DNA of 64,000 nt. Origin: JACSRF01 sp963695505. Its GTDB lineage: Bacteria; Chloroflexota; Anaerolineae; Promineifilales; Promineifilaceae. Shown one piece after another: positions 27,681 through 35,959 of the stretch (the first letter of the stretch is position 1; the number at the start of each line of letters is the position of its first letter). Made by a program: the position numbers and the translations under genes. Where the stretch lies: positions 1 through 64,000 of the forward strand of contig CAVOGX010000005.1 in the NCBI GenBank assembly GCA_963695505.1. The letters run 5' to 3'. Under the pieces are notes generated by a model that was not told the DNA's origin, made no database searches, and saw only the letters and a list, made by a program, of their open reading frames with translations.

Positions 27681-28910
27681 ATGTCACCATTCCCCTTATC
27701 ACTCAGCACCATTTTTGGACATTGGGGCGCTTACGTTGTGTATGCGCTCATTGGCTTTGCCTTTGGCTACGTGCTGGAAATTGCCGGATTTGGCAATTCC
27801 AAAAAACTGGCGGCCCAGTTCTACTTTAAAGACCTGACCGTGCTCAAAGTGATGTTCTCTGCCATCGTTGTAGCCATGGTGCTTATTTTCAGCGCTTCGG
27901 CTGTAGGGCTGCTGGACTACAACTTGATTTGGGTCAACCCCACTTACCTCTGGCCTGGCATTCTTGGCGGCTTGATCATGGGCTTTGGCTTCATCATCGG
28001 CGGCTTTTGCCCCGGCACCTCCATGGTAGCGGCAGCGACGGCCAAAATTGACGGCATGTTCTTTGTTTTAGGCGTCTTCTTTGGGATTTTCCTCTTTGGC
28101 GAGACAGTAGATAGTTACGCCATATTCTGGAACTCTTCCTATCTGGGGCGCTTTACTTTGCAAGAATGGCTGGGACTACCCACCGGCGTGGTTGTGCTCA
28201 TTATTGTTTTTATGGCTCTGTTCATGTTTTGGGGCGCCGAAAAGCTAGAAGTGGCCTTTGGCGGCAAGAACCCTTCTTCTGAGCCAAAATGGCGGTATGG
28301 AGCGGCAATTGCCCTGATTCTGGTCGGTGTTTTTGCCCTGGTGGTGGGGCAGCCTACGGTGGCAGACCGCTGGGCGCGCCTGGCTCCCGAAAAAGAGACG
28401 GTTTTAGTCGAGCGTGAGGTACAGATTCATCCCGGCGAACTGCTTTCAATTACCAACGATACCAGCCTGAAAGTGATGATGCTGGACGTGCGCAGCGAAG
28501 CCGACTATAACTTGTTCCACATCCTGGACTCGCGAAATGTGCCTCAGGATGAAATTCCCGCGATCATTGAAGAGCTTCATCTGGAACCAGCAAACACCGT
28601 CTTTGTGACCATGAGCAATGACGAAGAGGCGGCTACAGAGGCCTGGAAAACGCTGGTAGCCGAGGCGGTGCCCAATGTGTACATTTTGGAAGGAGGCATC
28701 AACAACTGGATTGCCACCTTTGGCGACGATGACTTGACCAAGCGCTTTAACTCTGGGGCTGGGGATGACGAGCTGTGTTACATTTTTGATTCGGCTTTGG
28801 GCGGACGGTATGCCGCCGCAGAACCCGATCCTGAGGAGCACGAGCTGGAATTTGTGCCCAAGGTGAAGCTGGAGATCAAACGCGGCCCCACCAGCGGTGG
28901 CTGTGGGTAA
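27681..28910 (+). CDS. YeeE/YedE membrane protein with C-terminal rhodanese-like domain
   Basis: 409 residues. The first 250 hold six or more helices and the second YeeE cysteine motif GGFCPGTSMVAAATAK. Residues about 285-375 form a rhodanese fold (MMLDVRSEADYNLFHI, VYILEGGINNWI), but the active-site loop reads VTMSNDEEAA with no cysteine, so it is probably catalytically dead and may bind or position a sulfur carrier. The C-terminus ends SGGCG, leaving a free cysteine. ATG 27681 has GGAGG five bases upstream. With the preceding gene it likely moves sulfane sulfur into the cell beside the cytochrome operon. Confidence 0.83.
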   Translation: MSPFPLSLSTIFGHWGAYVVYALIGFAFGYVLEIAGFGNSKKLAAQFYFKDLTVLKVMFSAIVVAMVLIFSASAVGLLDYNLIWVNPTYLWPGILGGLIMGFGFIIGGFCPGTSMVAAATAKIDGMFFVLGVFFGIFLFGETVDSYAIFWNSSYLGRFTLQEWLGLPTGVVVLIIVFMALFMFWGAEKLEVAFGGKNPSSEPKWRYGAAIALILVGVFALVVGQPTVADRWARLAPEKETVLVEREVQIHPGELLSITNDTSLKVMMLDVRSEADYNLFHILDSRNVPQDEIPAIIEELHLEPANTVFVTMSNDEEAATEAWKTLVAEAVPNVYILEGGINNWIATFGDDDLTKRFNSGAGDDELCYIFDSALGGRYAAAEPDPEEHELEFVPKVKLEIKRGPTSGGCG

Positions 28911-28941
28911 CACACCCAATTTAGCTGAGGAGAGAAAGAGA

Positions 28942-28977
28942 AACGGCCGTTCCCACCCCGGAACGGCCGTTTTTTTT
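28942..28977 (+). terminator. Terminator built from two AACGGCCGTT palindromes
   Basis: Two exact 10-mers at 28942-28951 and 28962-28971 pair with each other across a short spacer and are followed by seven T residues. It ends the cytochrome-YeeE operon and shows the window-wide palindrome used as a transcription terminator. Confidence 0.8.
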
Positions 28978-28998
28978 ATGTAATGCGTGACGGTTTAA

Positions 28999-29310
28999 AG
29001 CAACTACACATACCTGGCGCGCGGTGGCAGCGGCGTTTGCGTTGTGGATATTAGCGACCCAAGTAACCCCATAGAGTTAGGCGCCTTCGATACCAGCGGG
29101 TGGTCACGCAGTACGGCCGTTTCTGGAAACCTCGTTTTTGTTGCCGATTGGACCAATGGCGTGACTGTGCTGGATGCCACTGACCCCACCAACCCGGAAT
29201 TTGTTACCCAATACCAGACCCCTGGATTTGCCCGAGATGTATTGGTGCGTGACGGGACCATTTACGTCGCTGACTATCAGGGAGGAATACGGATTTTGGT
29301 GCTCAATTAA
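28999..29310 (+). pseudogene. LVIVD-repeat beta-propeller remnant
   Basis: About 103 codons read in one frame as LVIVD-type propeller repeats: TYLARGGSGVCVVDISDPSNP, then GNLVFVADWTNGVTVLDATD and DGTIYVADYQGGIRI. No ATG, signal peptide or full propeller is present, and the frame begins just after a stop. It is the 3' end of a larger secreted protein whose 5' part is gone. It sits between two terminators. Confidence 0.6.
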
Positions 29311-29311
29311 A

Positions 29312-29340
29312 AAAAGACCCCCTCGAAAAGAGGGGGCCTT
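29312..29340 (-). terminator. Intrinsic terminator of the rhodanese gene
   Basis: CCCCCTC and GAGGGGG flank a GAAA-type loop. The T-run is on the - strand side, fitting the gene that ends at 29373. Confidence 0.8.
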
Positions 29341-29372
29341 CATGGTTTATGGATGTTTGGGGGAAACGGCCG

Positions 29373-31208
29373 TTACGGGGCTACATACTCTGCTACCGGA
29401 TAACCAGCTTCAACCCAGCCGCCGAAACCGCCGCGCAGGCTGCGCACGTCACTGTAGCCATAGGACCAGAGAATGGTCATGGCAATGGTGGAGCGGTGAC
29501 CGCTGCCACAATATATCACGATTGGCGCATCCAACTCAGCAGGCCACATATCCTGCATCGCCACAAACTCTTCCAGAGGCACCCAAATCAGGTTTTCTCC
29601 TTCAATAACGCCGTTTTCTTCAACCTCGTCCTGGCGGCGTACGTCAATCAAGATTAAGTCGGGATTTTCGCCTTGGGCCAGGAACAGGTCATCGGCCGTT
29701 ATGGCGCCGAACCCTTCGGGTACAGCTTGAAGCATGGCCTGCATTTCCGCTACCAGCGCCGGGTCTGGTTCGGCCGCATTCAGTTCCACCAGCTCTGGGA
29801 TTTCCCCTTCCGCTATGGGGTAACCAGCAGCCACCCAGCCACCAAAGCTGCCGCCCGTCAGGCCGCGCACGTCTTGCCAGCCTAATGCTTCTAGCGCGGT
29901 TAGGGCAATGGTGCAGCGCCAGCCGCTGCCGCAGTAGCTGACGATGGGGGTGTCAAAGCTGGGCAGGTATTGCAGGTTATCGGCAACTTGCCGCAGTGGA
30001 ATGTTGACTGCCCCTTCGATCCAGCCGTTTTCTTCCAACTCGCCTGGCTCGCGTACGTCAAGCAAGAATGGTGGAGTGTCTTCTACCAGCAGCAGATTCA
30101 AATCGTCCACGCTGATGGTGTTGTAGCGTTCCATGCCGGCCAGGAAAGTGGTGAAGGCTGTGTCCAGGTCTGCTGCTTCAGCTACTGGTTCAGGCACACC
30201 TACAGCCGGGAAGCCGGCGGCCACCCATTCGCTAAAGCCGCCTTTCAGGCTGAGCACATCGGTGTAGCCATAGGTCCAGAGAATGGACATGGCGATGGTG
30301 GAACGGTGGCCGCTGCCGCAGTAAACGGCGATGGGCGCGTTCAGGTCTGCCGGCCAATCGGCGCGCATGGCAATCATCTCTTCCAAAGGTACGAAAACCA
30401 GGTTCGGGGCATCCATGTACCCATTGTTTTCCACTTCGCCGGCTGTGCGGACGTCGATAACGATCAGGTCAGGGTTTTCGCCCAGGGCAAGATTTAAATC
30501 TTCGTTGCTAATACCGCCAAACCCTTCAGGCATGTTTGCCAGAGCTTCTTGCATGACGGCCACCAGTGCCGGGTCTGGTTCGGCGGCGTTTAGGGCCACC
30601 AGTTCGGGCAGTTCACCTTCTGCAATCGGATAACCTGCTTCCACCCAGCCGCCAAAGCTGCCACCTTTCAAGCCTTTTACGTCTTCCCAACCCAATGCTT
30701 CGAGCATAGTCAAGGCAATGGTGCAGCGCCAGCCGCTACCACAGTAGCTGACAATGGGGGTATCGAAGCTTGGCAGATACTCCAGGCTGTTGGCTAACTC
30801 GCTGAGTGGAATGTTGACGGCGCCTTCGATCCAGCCATTTTCTTCTAGTTCGCCCGGGTTCCGTACGTCTAACAAGAAGGGGGGATTTTCAACCAGAGCT
30901 TCGTTGAGAGCTTCAATACCGATGGTATTGTATGCCTCCATACTGGCCAAGAAGGGAGCATAGGCTGTGTCCAGGTCTTCGGCCGTAGCTACAGCGGGCT
31001 CTTCCATCGGTTCTGGGGTTGGTTCTGGCTCTTCTGTGGCCGGTTCTTCTACGGCTGGTTCTTCTACCGCCGGTTCCTCGGCTGGTTCTTCTACTACCGG
31101 TTCTTCGACGGCTGGTTCTTCTGCTGGCGTGTTGTTAGCTGTATTTCCGCCACAACCTACAATCAGAAGACCTAAAATGATGAGCAATATGAGTAAAAAT
31201 TTTTTCAT
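29373..31208 (-). CDS. Four-domain rhodanese lipoprotein
   Basis: 611 residues. A lipoprotein signal with lipobox LLIVGC is followed by a Glu/Pro-rich tether of about 55 residues. Four rhodanese domains follow as two copies of a two-domain unit. Domains 1 and 3 have the loop CGSGWRC with an extra cysteine; domains 2 and 4 have CGSGHRS. All four keep the catalytic cysteine and the DVR motif. The two units are highly alike at protein level, indicating a recent internal duplication. It should act outside the membrane as a sulfurtransferase, moving sulfane sulfur from polysulfide or thiosulfate to acceptors. It is transcribed with the dodecahaem gene and lies opposite the YeeE genes. GGAGAG precedes the ATG. 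Confidence 0.87.
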   Translation of the reverse strand: MKKFLLILLIILGLLIVGCGGNTANNTPAEEPAVEEPVVEEPAEEPAVEEPAVEEPATEEPEPTPEPMEEPAVATAEDLDTAYAPFLASMEAYNTIGIEALNEALVENPPFLLDVRNPGELEENGWIEGAVNIPLSELANSLEYLPSFDTPIVSYCGSGWRCTIALTMLEALGWEDVKGLKGGSFGGWVEAGYPIAEGELPELVALNAAEPDPALVAVMQEALANMPEGFGGISNEDLNLALGENPDLIVIDVRTAGEVENNGYMDAPNLVFVPLEEMIAMRADWPADLNAPIAVYCGSGHRSTIAMSILWTYGYTDVLSLKGGFSEWVAAGFPAVGVPEPVAEAADLDTAFTTFLAGMERYNTISVDDLNLLLVEDTPPFLLDVREPGELEENGWIEGAVNIPLRQVADNLQYLPSFDTPIVSYCGSGWRCTIALTALEALGWQDVRGLTGGSFGGWVAAGYPIAEGEIPELVELNAAEPDPALVAEMQAMLQAVPEGFGAITADDLFLAQGENPDLILIDVRRQDEVEENGVIEGENLIWVPLEEFVAMQDMWPAELDAPIVIYCGSGHRSTIAMTILWSYGYSDVRSLRGGFGGWVEAGYPVAEYVAP

Positions 31209-31268
31209 TCTTTTCTCTCCTCTATGAGAAATTTATTTTGCAGAGTGGGTTTTTATTCCCCTTGACTC

Positions 31269-32852
31269 TTATGGTTGATTTGCAGTGTCAGTAATAACTT
31301 CACTGCTAGTTATCACAGGAGTGGAACTAATCTCTGGCTCGTTGAGTTGATTGAGCAGCGATTCCAAATCTGGATAGGTCTGTTTTACGCTAATGGGTAT
31401 CTGTTCTACGATAACGGACAAATTGGCGTCAATTTCTTCTGGGGCCACTTTGTCAATGGTCAAGAACAGGTCAGCATTGCCGTGGCAGGCGTAGCAGGTT
31501 TCCGTTTGCGGCGTATTGCGCTGAATGTTGTGCGGTGTTGCGTAAGCCCAAGTTGGTAAGGCTTCAAAATTGGGCAGCAAATTATCGCCGTAAAACGAGA
31601 AGCTATCTTTGGCGACAGGGATGTGGCGCAATGTGACATATTCATAGGGTCTGTCATATGATTGGCGTGGGTTCTTGCCAATGATGAAGGTCATGTAAGT
31701 TGCGTCAGTGGCGTAGAATGGATTCCCTGTGATTTCACTGATGGCTACGTGACAACCGTCGCAGCTTGAATAGGCGACCGAGTGGCATACCTGGCAGCTC
31801 AGGTCTCCGGCGTGTTGTTGGTGCATCAGAATGTCGTCTTGGCCGGTGGCTACAGTGACGTGACATGCCTCACAGCTTGGGTTTTGTACGCCGGCGTACC
31901 GATGATCGGGCGGTACAGGCATATTGGCCTCTGGCCCCTCATGACATTCTTGACAATTGTCCGGTTGGCCGTGCATTTCATTACCAGTATGACAATCTAC
32001 GCAGGTCATACGCCCCTGGCGGAAGTGCACATCAGCCATGAGCCCTTCGTGTTTCCCCAGGTATTCATTGCCAACGCGGCTGCCATGGCAGGCGGTACAG
32101 TTACGGGTCATCGATGGTGTTTTATTGAAATTGTGCCCATCGATGAGGCCGCCACCGACCAGGTTGGGTTGGCTAACGTGGCATTCACCGCATGTCGCAT
32201 GGCAAGAACTGCAGTGGTTGTTGAACATGCCTTCTAGCTCTGGATGGTTGGCTGGGGCGCTTCGTGCATCGAGAACTGTCCAGTAACCAGCCAGGTTTGT
32301 GTGCAGATTGACGTCGTTATGCTCAACAATGTTGGGATGGCAACTCCCACACGATGACTCCGGGTCTCTACTAGGATTTTCGACGAGGCCAGTATGGGCT
32401 TCTGCTTTGTCGGATGATTGGATACCACCGTGACACTCAACACAGCTAATTTGCCCATGTACGGTGTCGGGGTAGTTTTCGCTGTTGACGAGGACTTTTT
32501 CCCAAGGCTCCAACGGAGCCACCTCGCCTCCTCAACCCTCACCTTCGTTTTCGTTGATGACTTCTTCCTCAGGGTCTGCCGTGGCTATGAGCTGTTCTTT
32601 GTCGATGTGGCAGGCTAAGCATTCATCAATGGCCGTTTCTTGGGCGAGGGTATCTGCGGTCTGGACCAGGTTTTCGGTGCTAACGGTGGAAACGGCCGGC
32701 TCCAACTCTGCGGTTTCCACTGGAGCCAATTCTACAACTTCATTCATTGTTGTAGTTTCTGCCTGACAACCTACCGCCACCACAAAAACCAAAATCAGAA
32801 CCGCGAACACGCATATATTTGCTATTAATGATGTCCCTCTAGCGTTCTTCAA
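31269..32852 (-). CDS. Dodecahaem c-type cytochrome lipoprotein with in-frame TGA (candidate selenoprotein)
   Basis: 527 codons. The TTG at 32852 follows AAGGAG by eight bases and begins a lipoprotein signal with lipobox VVAVGC. Haem site CLACH lies near residue 90. At codon 107 (32532-32534) the frame meets TGA in the context GEG-TGA-GGEV. The same frame then runs without a break through eleven more CXXCH sites to the stop at 31269, giving twelve haems. There is no frameshift elsewhere in the gene. A 6-bp hairpin starts 11 nt after the TGA, matching bacterial SECIS spacing, so selenocysteine insertion is plausible. The alternatives are a Trp/Cys-to-TGA base error or two separate proteins. 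The gene follows LysR divergently and precedes the rhodanese gene. Confidence 0.7.
32487..32528 (-). promoter_or_regulatory. Candidate bacterial SECIS element
   Basis: On the - strand, 11 nt after TGA, GGCTCC-GTT-GGAGCC forms a perfect hairpin (32506-32520). Opening its last pair gives loop CGTTG with G in the first two positions. A lower helix GGCGAGG/CCTCGTC (32522-32528 with 32487-32493, one G-U pair) can form beneath it across an asymmetric internal loop. Loop distance of 16-17 nt from TGA is within the range for bacterial SECIS elements. Confidence 0.45.
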
Positions 32853-33140
32853 CGGTCTTCTCCTTATCAAACAAAAATTCAAAATAACTACACAGATACA
32901 ATTAAAGCGGAACCAACGTCATATAAATAGTAATGATAATCATGGTTAATCTGTGAAAATAGTCACTATTCAGTATAACTAACGCTGTGGTTTAATCAAT
33001 ACAAACACAAGGTTTTACTTATAGGTTTTGCTTTTTAACAGGTATAAGCAAAAGCAATAGTTTTGTAGCTGTATACCATTGAGTTGCTAATAGGTTTTGT
33101 TACAATATTCACAAAAGAACGCAAAGGGGTTGCAAGGTTT
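32853..33140. promoter_or_regulatory. Divergent promoter region between dodecahaem gene and lysR
   Basis: A/T-rich intergenic region with two short perfect palindromes, ATGAT-A-ATCAT (32933-32943) and AATAGT-C-ACTATT (32958-32970), and the split repeat TTATA...TATAA near 33017-33047. These are reasonable sites for the adjacent LysR regulator. Confidence 0.45.
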
Positions 33141-34049
33141 ATGCTTGATGCACACCAACTCAATGTATTTTTGATGGCGGCGGAAACATTAAATTTCACG
33201 CAGGCTGCCGCACGCCTACACATGTCCCAACCAAGCGTGAGTCAGCATATTTTTTCGTTAGAGCAGCACTTTGAACAGCCTCTTTTCATTCGCTCGGGTC
33301 GAAATATACAGCTTTCAGATGCTGGCGCTGCTCTTGTTCCCTTGGCCAGAGAATTGGTTAATCGTTCTGTCCATATTGAAGAAGTTATGAAATCCTTAGA
33401 AGGTGAGGTGCATGGCCATCTGCTCGTAGGTTGCAGCACTACGCCTGGCAAATACGTTTTGCCGCACCTTTTGGCCCACTTCCATCGCCTTTATCCAAAA
33501 GTGACCCTTTCTTGTCATGTAGCCAGTCAGCAGCAGTCTTTAGAGATGGTATGTGAAGACCAGGTTCATTTCGCCCTTTTAAGCAACCTCGAGAGTGCCT
33601 GCAAGGGCGTTGAACTGTTGGAATTTATGGATGACAAAATTTTGCTCATAGCCCCCCTTAACCATCCCTGGGCTACGAGAGCGGAAATTGAACCTGAAGA
33701 ACTTTATACTGCGGATTTCATCCTGCGCGAGGAAGGCTCAGGAACACAAACGGCCGTTCAGACTAGTTTGGCAAACCTCGGCATAGATGTTGATCAATTA
33801 GAGAAGCTGCTTGAATTAGGAAACTCCGAGGCGATAGCTATTGCCGTGCAGGAAGGCCTGGGATTAGGCTTTGTTTCTGAAATAGTTGTGGATAGATTGG
33901 TCAAAGATCGCGTGGCACCTATAAAAGTGATGGGGCTAGATATCACAAGAAAAATATTCATAAGCCGAAACATTCGCCGTCCAGCCACCACTGCGCAGAA
34001 GGTTTTTTGGGAGTTCATCAATAATGTAAATATTGACTATTATGAATAG
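33141..34049 (+). CDS. LysR-family transcriptional regulator
   Basis: 302 residues. The N-terminal winged helix is typical (LNVFLMAAETLNFTQAAARL, HMSQPSVSQHIFSLE), followed by a LysR effector-binding domain (HGHLLVGCSTTPGKYVLP, EGLGLGFVSE). The helix-turn-helix and overall layout are like CysL/CmpR regulators that respond to sulfur or carbon metabolites; the ligand cannot be read from sequence. It is divergent from the dodecahaem/rhodanese genes and is followed 46 nt later by the octahaem-FeS-NrfD operon, so it may control both. ATG 33141 starts the conserved MLDAHQLNVF; AAGG sites lie upstream. Confidence 0.88.
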   Translation: MLDAHQLNVFLMAAETLNFTQAAARLHMSQPSVSQHIFSLEQHFEQPLFIRSGRNIQLSDAGAALVPLARELVNRSVHIEEVMKSLEGEVHGHLLVGCSTTPGKYVLPHLLAHFHRLYPKVTLSCHVASQQQSLEMVCEDQVHFALLSNLESACKGVELLEFMDDKILLIAPLNHPWATRAEIEPEELYTADFILREEGSGTQTAVQTSLANLGIDVDQLEKLLELGNSEAIAIAVQEGLGLGFVSEIVVDRLVKDRVAPIKVMGLDITRKIFISRNIRRPATTAQKVFWEFINNVNIDYYE

Positions 34050-34095
34050 CAAGGATAATTTCGAGAAGATGAAGGAAAGCAAAGAGGTTAAGGCA

Positions 34096-35130
34096 ATGAA
34101 AAATAGCGTATATCGAAAATCGGTTGTTTGGCCGCTCTTCAGCGGCCTCTTCGTGGGTTTGCTCAGTCTGGTTCTCACAGTTAAGTTTGTTGCTGCTTCG
34201 CCCAGCTTGCAAACAGAGGGTGAGGAAGAGTCACCTGCAGAAGTTCTTAATTCACAATCCTGCCAGGAATGCCATCTCGACGTGACCAATCACTGGCAGG
34301 ATAGCCCGCATGCCCATGCCTATGATGATCCCTACTTTCAGGAGAGGTGGGTAGCTCTAGGTGAGCCAGGGGAATGCTTGACTTGCCACACAACAAATTT
34401 CCAGCCAGCTTTGGGAGAGTTTGACGAAGAAGGAATCTCTTGCGAGGCGTGCCATGGTCAGGTAACCGCAGATCATCCCCCGGCAACAGTACCAATCAAA
34501 GCAGACACAGAGTATTGTGGCACATGTCATACAACAACGTTAGGTGAGTGGCGGCAGACAGGCCATGCTACGGCCGATGTTGGGTGTAATGACTGCCATG
34601 ATCCTCATAGCCAGGGAGCTCTGTTTGAGGTAGCCGATGATATGTGTATTAATTGTCATCAAGATTCGATGGAGAAATACCTTGAAGATCTGCACGTGAC
34701 TAAAGGTATTGGCTGTGTGGATTGTCACGCCTTGGTTATTCCGCCAGATCCTATCCCCGATGATGGCATTGTACCGACCGGACATGCTTTTAATATTACT
34801 CCTGCGACCTGTGTGGCTTGCCATACAGATGCACTTCATGCTGGTTTCTCTTTGCCGGGCTGGGAGGATGGGGCTCGGGTAGCGAATGGAAATGGTGAAC
34901 CCATAGATTTACCTGGCGCTATTGGAGAAAATGCTGACGAAGAACCAGAAGAAGAAACCGGCACGCTCTCCCTGGAGCAGCAAGTTCAAGCGCTCGAGGC
35001 AGCCCTTGCCAGCCAAGGCGTAACACAGATTTTTCAAGGGGGTATTGTGGGCCTTGTATTAGGCGGCACAACCGCTTGGTTTGTGTCTCAAAATATTCGG
35101 GCTGGAAGGCGTGAGGAGGAGGAGAAGTAA
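34096..35130 (+). CDS. Octahaem c-type cytochrome with C-terminal membrane anchor
   Basis: 344 residues. N-terminal signal (VVWPLFSGLFVGLLSLVLTV), then eight CXXCH sites (CQECH, CLTCH, CEACH, CGTCH, CNDCH, CINCH, CVDCH, CVACH), an acidic stretch with a short coiled coil (LSLEQQVQALEAALA), and a C-terminal helix (GGIVGLVLGGTTAWFV) with a charged cytoplasmic tail. It is the haem subunit of a three-gene membrane complex with the FeS and NrfD-like proteins, comparable to NrfB or the ActA/Qrc cytochromes. Stop and next start overlap by one base. I chose ATG 34096 after AGAGG; earlier in-frame ATGs have no good site. Confidence 0.85.
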   Translation: MKNSVYRKSVVWPLFSGLFVGLLSLVLTVKFVAASPSLQTEGEEESPAEVLNSQSCQECHLDVTNHWQDSPHAHAYDDPYFQERWVALGEPGECLTCHTTNFQPALGEFDEEGISCEACHGQVTADHPPATVPIKADTEYCGTCHTTTLGEWRQTGHATADVGCNDCHDPHSQGALFEVADDMCINCHQDSMEKYLEDLHVTKGIGCVDCHALVIPPDPIPDDGIVPTGHAFNITPATCVACHTDALHAGFSLPGWEDGARVANGNGEPIDLPGAIGENADEEPEEETGTLSLEQQVQALEAALASQGVTQIFQGGIVGLVLGGTTAWFVSQNIRAGRREEEEK

Positions 35131-35957
35131 TGACTGAAAAGGCAAATAATAAATCTGAAAGCAAGACTCCATTACTAACCCGTCGCGATGCCTTAAAGAT
35201 TGGAGGCGCAACTGGAGCGACCGTGCTCTTGTCGCAGGCGATTCTTCTAGGGCCGTGGTCTCCAGATGCAATTCAAGGTTTAAATCGAGAGGGTGAAGCC
35301 AGTGCTGATTACGAGTGGCACATGGGGATTGATTTAGATAAATGCATAGGTTGCCACTATTGTGTATGGGCTTGTCAGGCGACGAATGATGTGCCACGCG
35401 ATGATATGCGCTGGAATGTGGGGTTTCCTGAACGCACAGACAATGGTATAGACTTTTTTATGACACGGCCGTGTCTCCATTGTCAGGAAGCTCCTTGTGT
35501 GAAGGTATGCCCCGTAGGCGCGACCTGGGTACGTGAAGATGGCATTGTGGCCATGGATTATGATCGCTGCATTGGCTGCCGGTATTGTGAGGTTGCTTGC
35601 CCCTACGATGTACGTCGATTCAATTGGGATGTGGTTGAGGATGAAAACTCATATAGCCCAACTTGGGGAAACCCAGAAGTTGAGAGACGGGCAAGAGGCG
35701 TTATCGAAAAGTGCACGTTCTGTGTTCATCGAGTTGATCGCGGGTTAGCAAATGGCTTGACGCCTGGTGTGGACCAACAGGCAACCCCGGCATGCGTCGT
35801 GGTTTGCCCTGTAAATGCGCGGGTGTTTGGCGACGTAAAAGACCCAGAAAGCCCAATTTCCAGGTTCCTTCAGGAAAACGAGACATTTCGGTTACGAGAA
35901 GATTTTGGGACGGAACCAAAGGTGCATTATGTACGGCCGTCCCGAGAGGAGGCCTAA
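35130..35957 (+). CDS. Tat-exported four-cluster ferredoxin subunit (NrfC/PsrB/TtrB-like)
   Basis: 275 residues. The N-terminus has a twin-arginine motif (TRRDALKIGG) and hydrophobic stretch for Tat export. Four cysteine groups bind [4Fe-4S] clusters: CIGCHYCVWAC, CLHCQEAPCVKVC, CIGCRYCEVAC and CTFC...ACVVVC. This arrangement is that of the electron-transfer subunit in Nrf, Psr, Ttr and alternative complex III. It relays electrons between the NrfD-like quinone subunit and the octahaem cytochrome on the outer side. No molybdenum subunit gene is nearby, so the catalytic partner is missing or is itself a cytochrome. Coupled to both neighbours. Confidence 0.9.
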   Translation: MTEKANNKSESKTPLLTRRDALKIGGATGATVLLSQAILLGPWSPDAIQGLNREGEASADYEWHMGIDLDKCIGCHYCVWACQATNDVPRDDMRWNVGFPERTDNGIDFFMTRPCLHCQEAPCVKVCPVGATWVREDGIVAMDYDRCIGCRYCEVACPYDVRRFNWDVVEDENSYSPTWGNPEVERRARGVIEKCTFCVHRVDRGLANGLTPGVDQQATPACVVVCPVNARVFGDVKDPESPISRFLQENETFRLREDFGTEPKVHYVRPSREEA

Positions 35958-35959
35958 TT

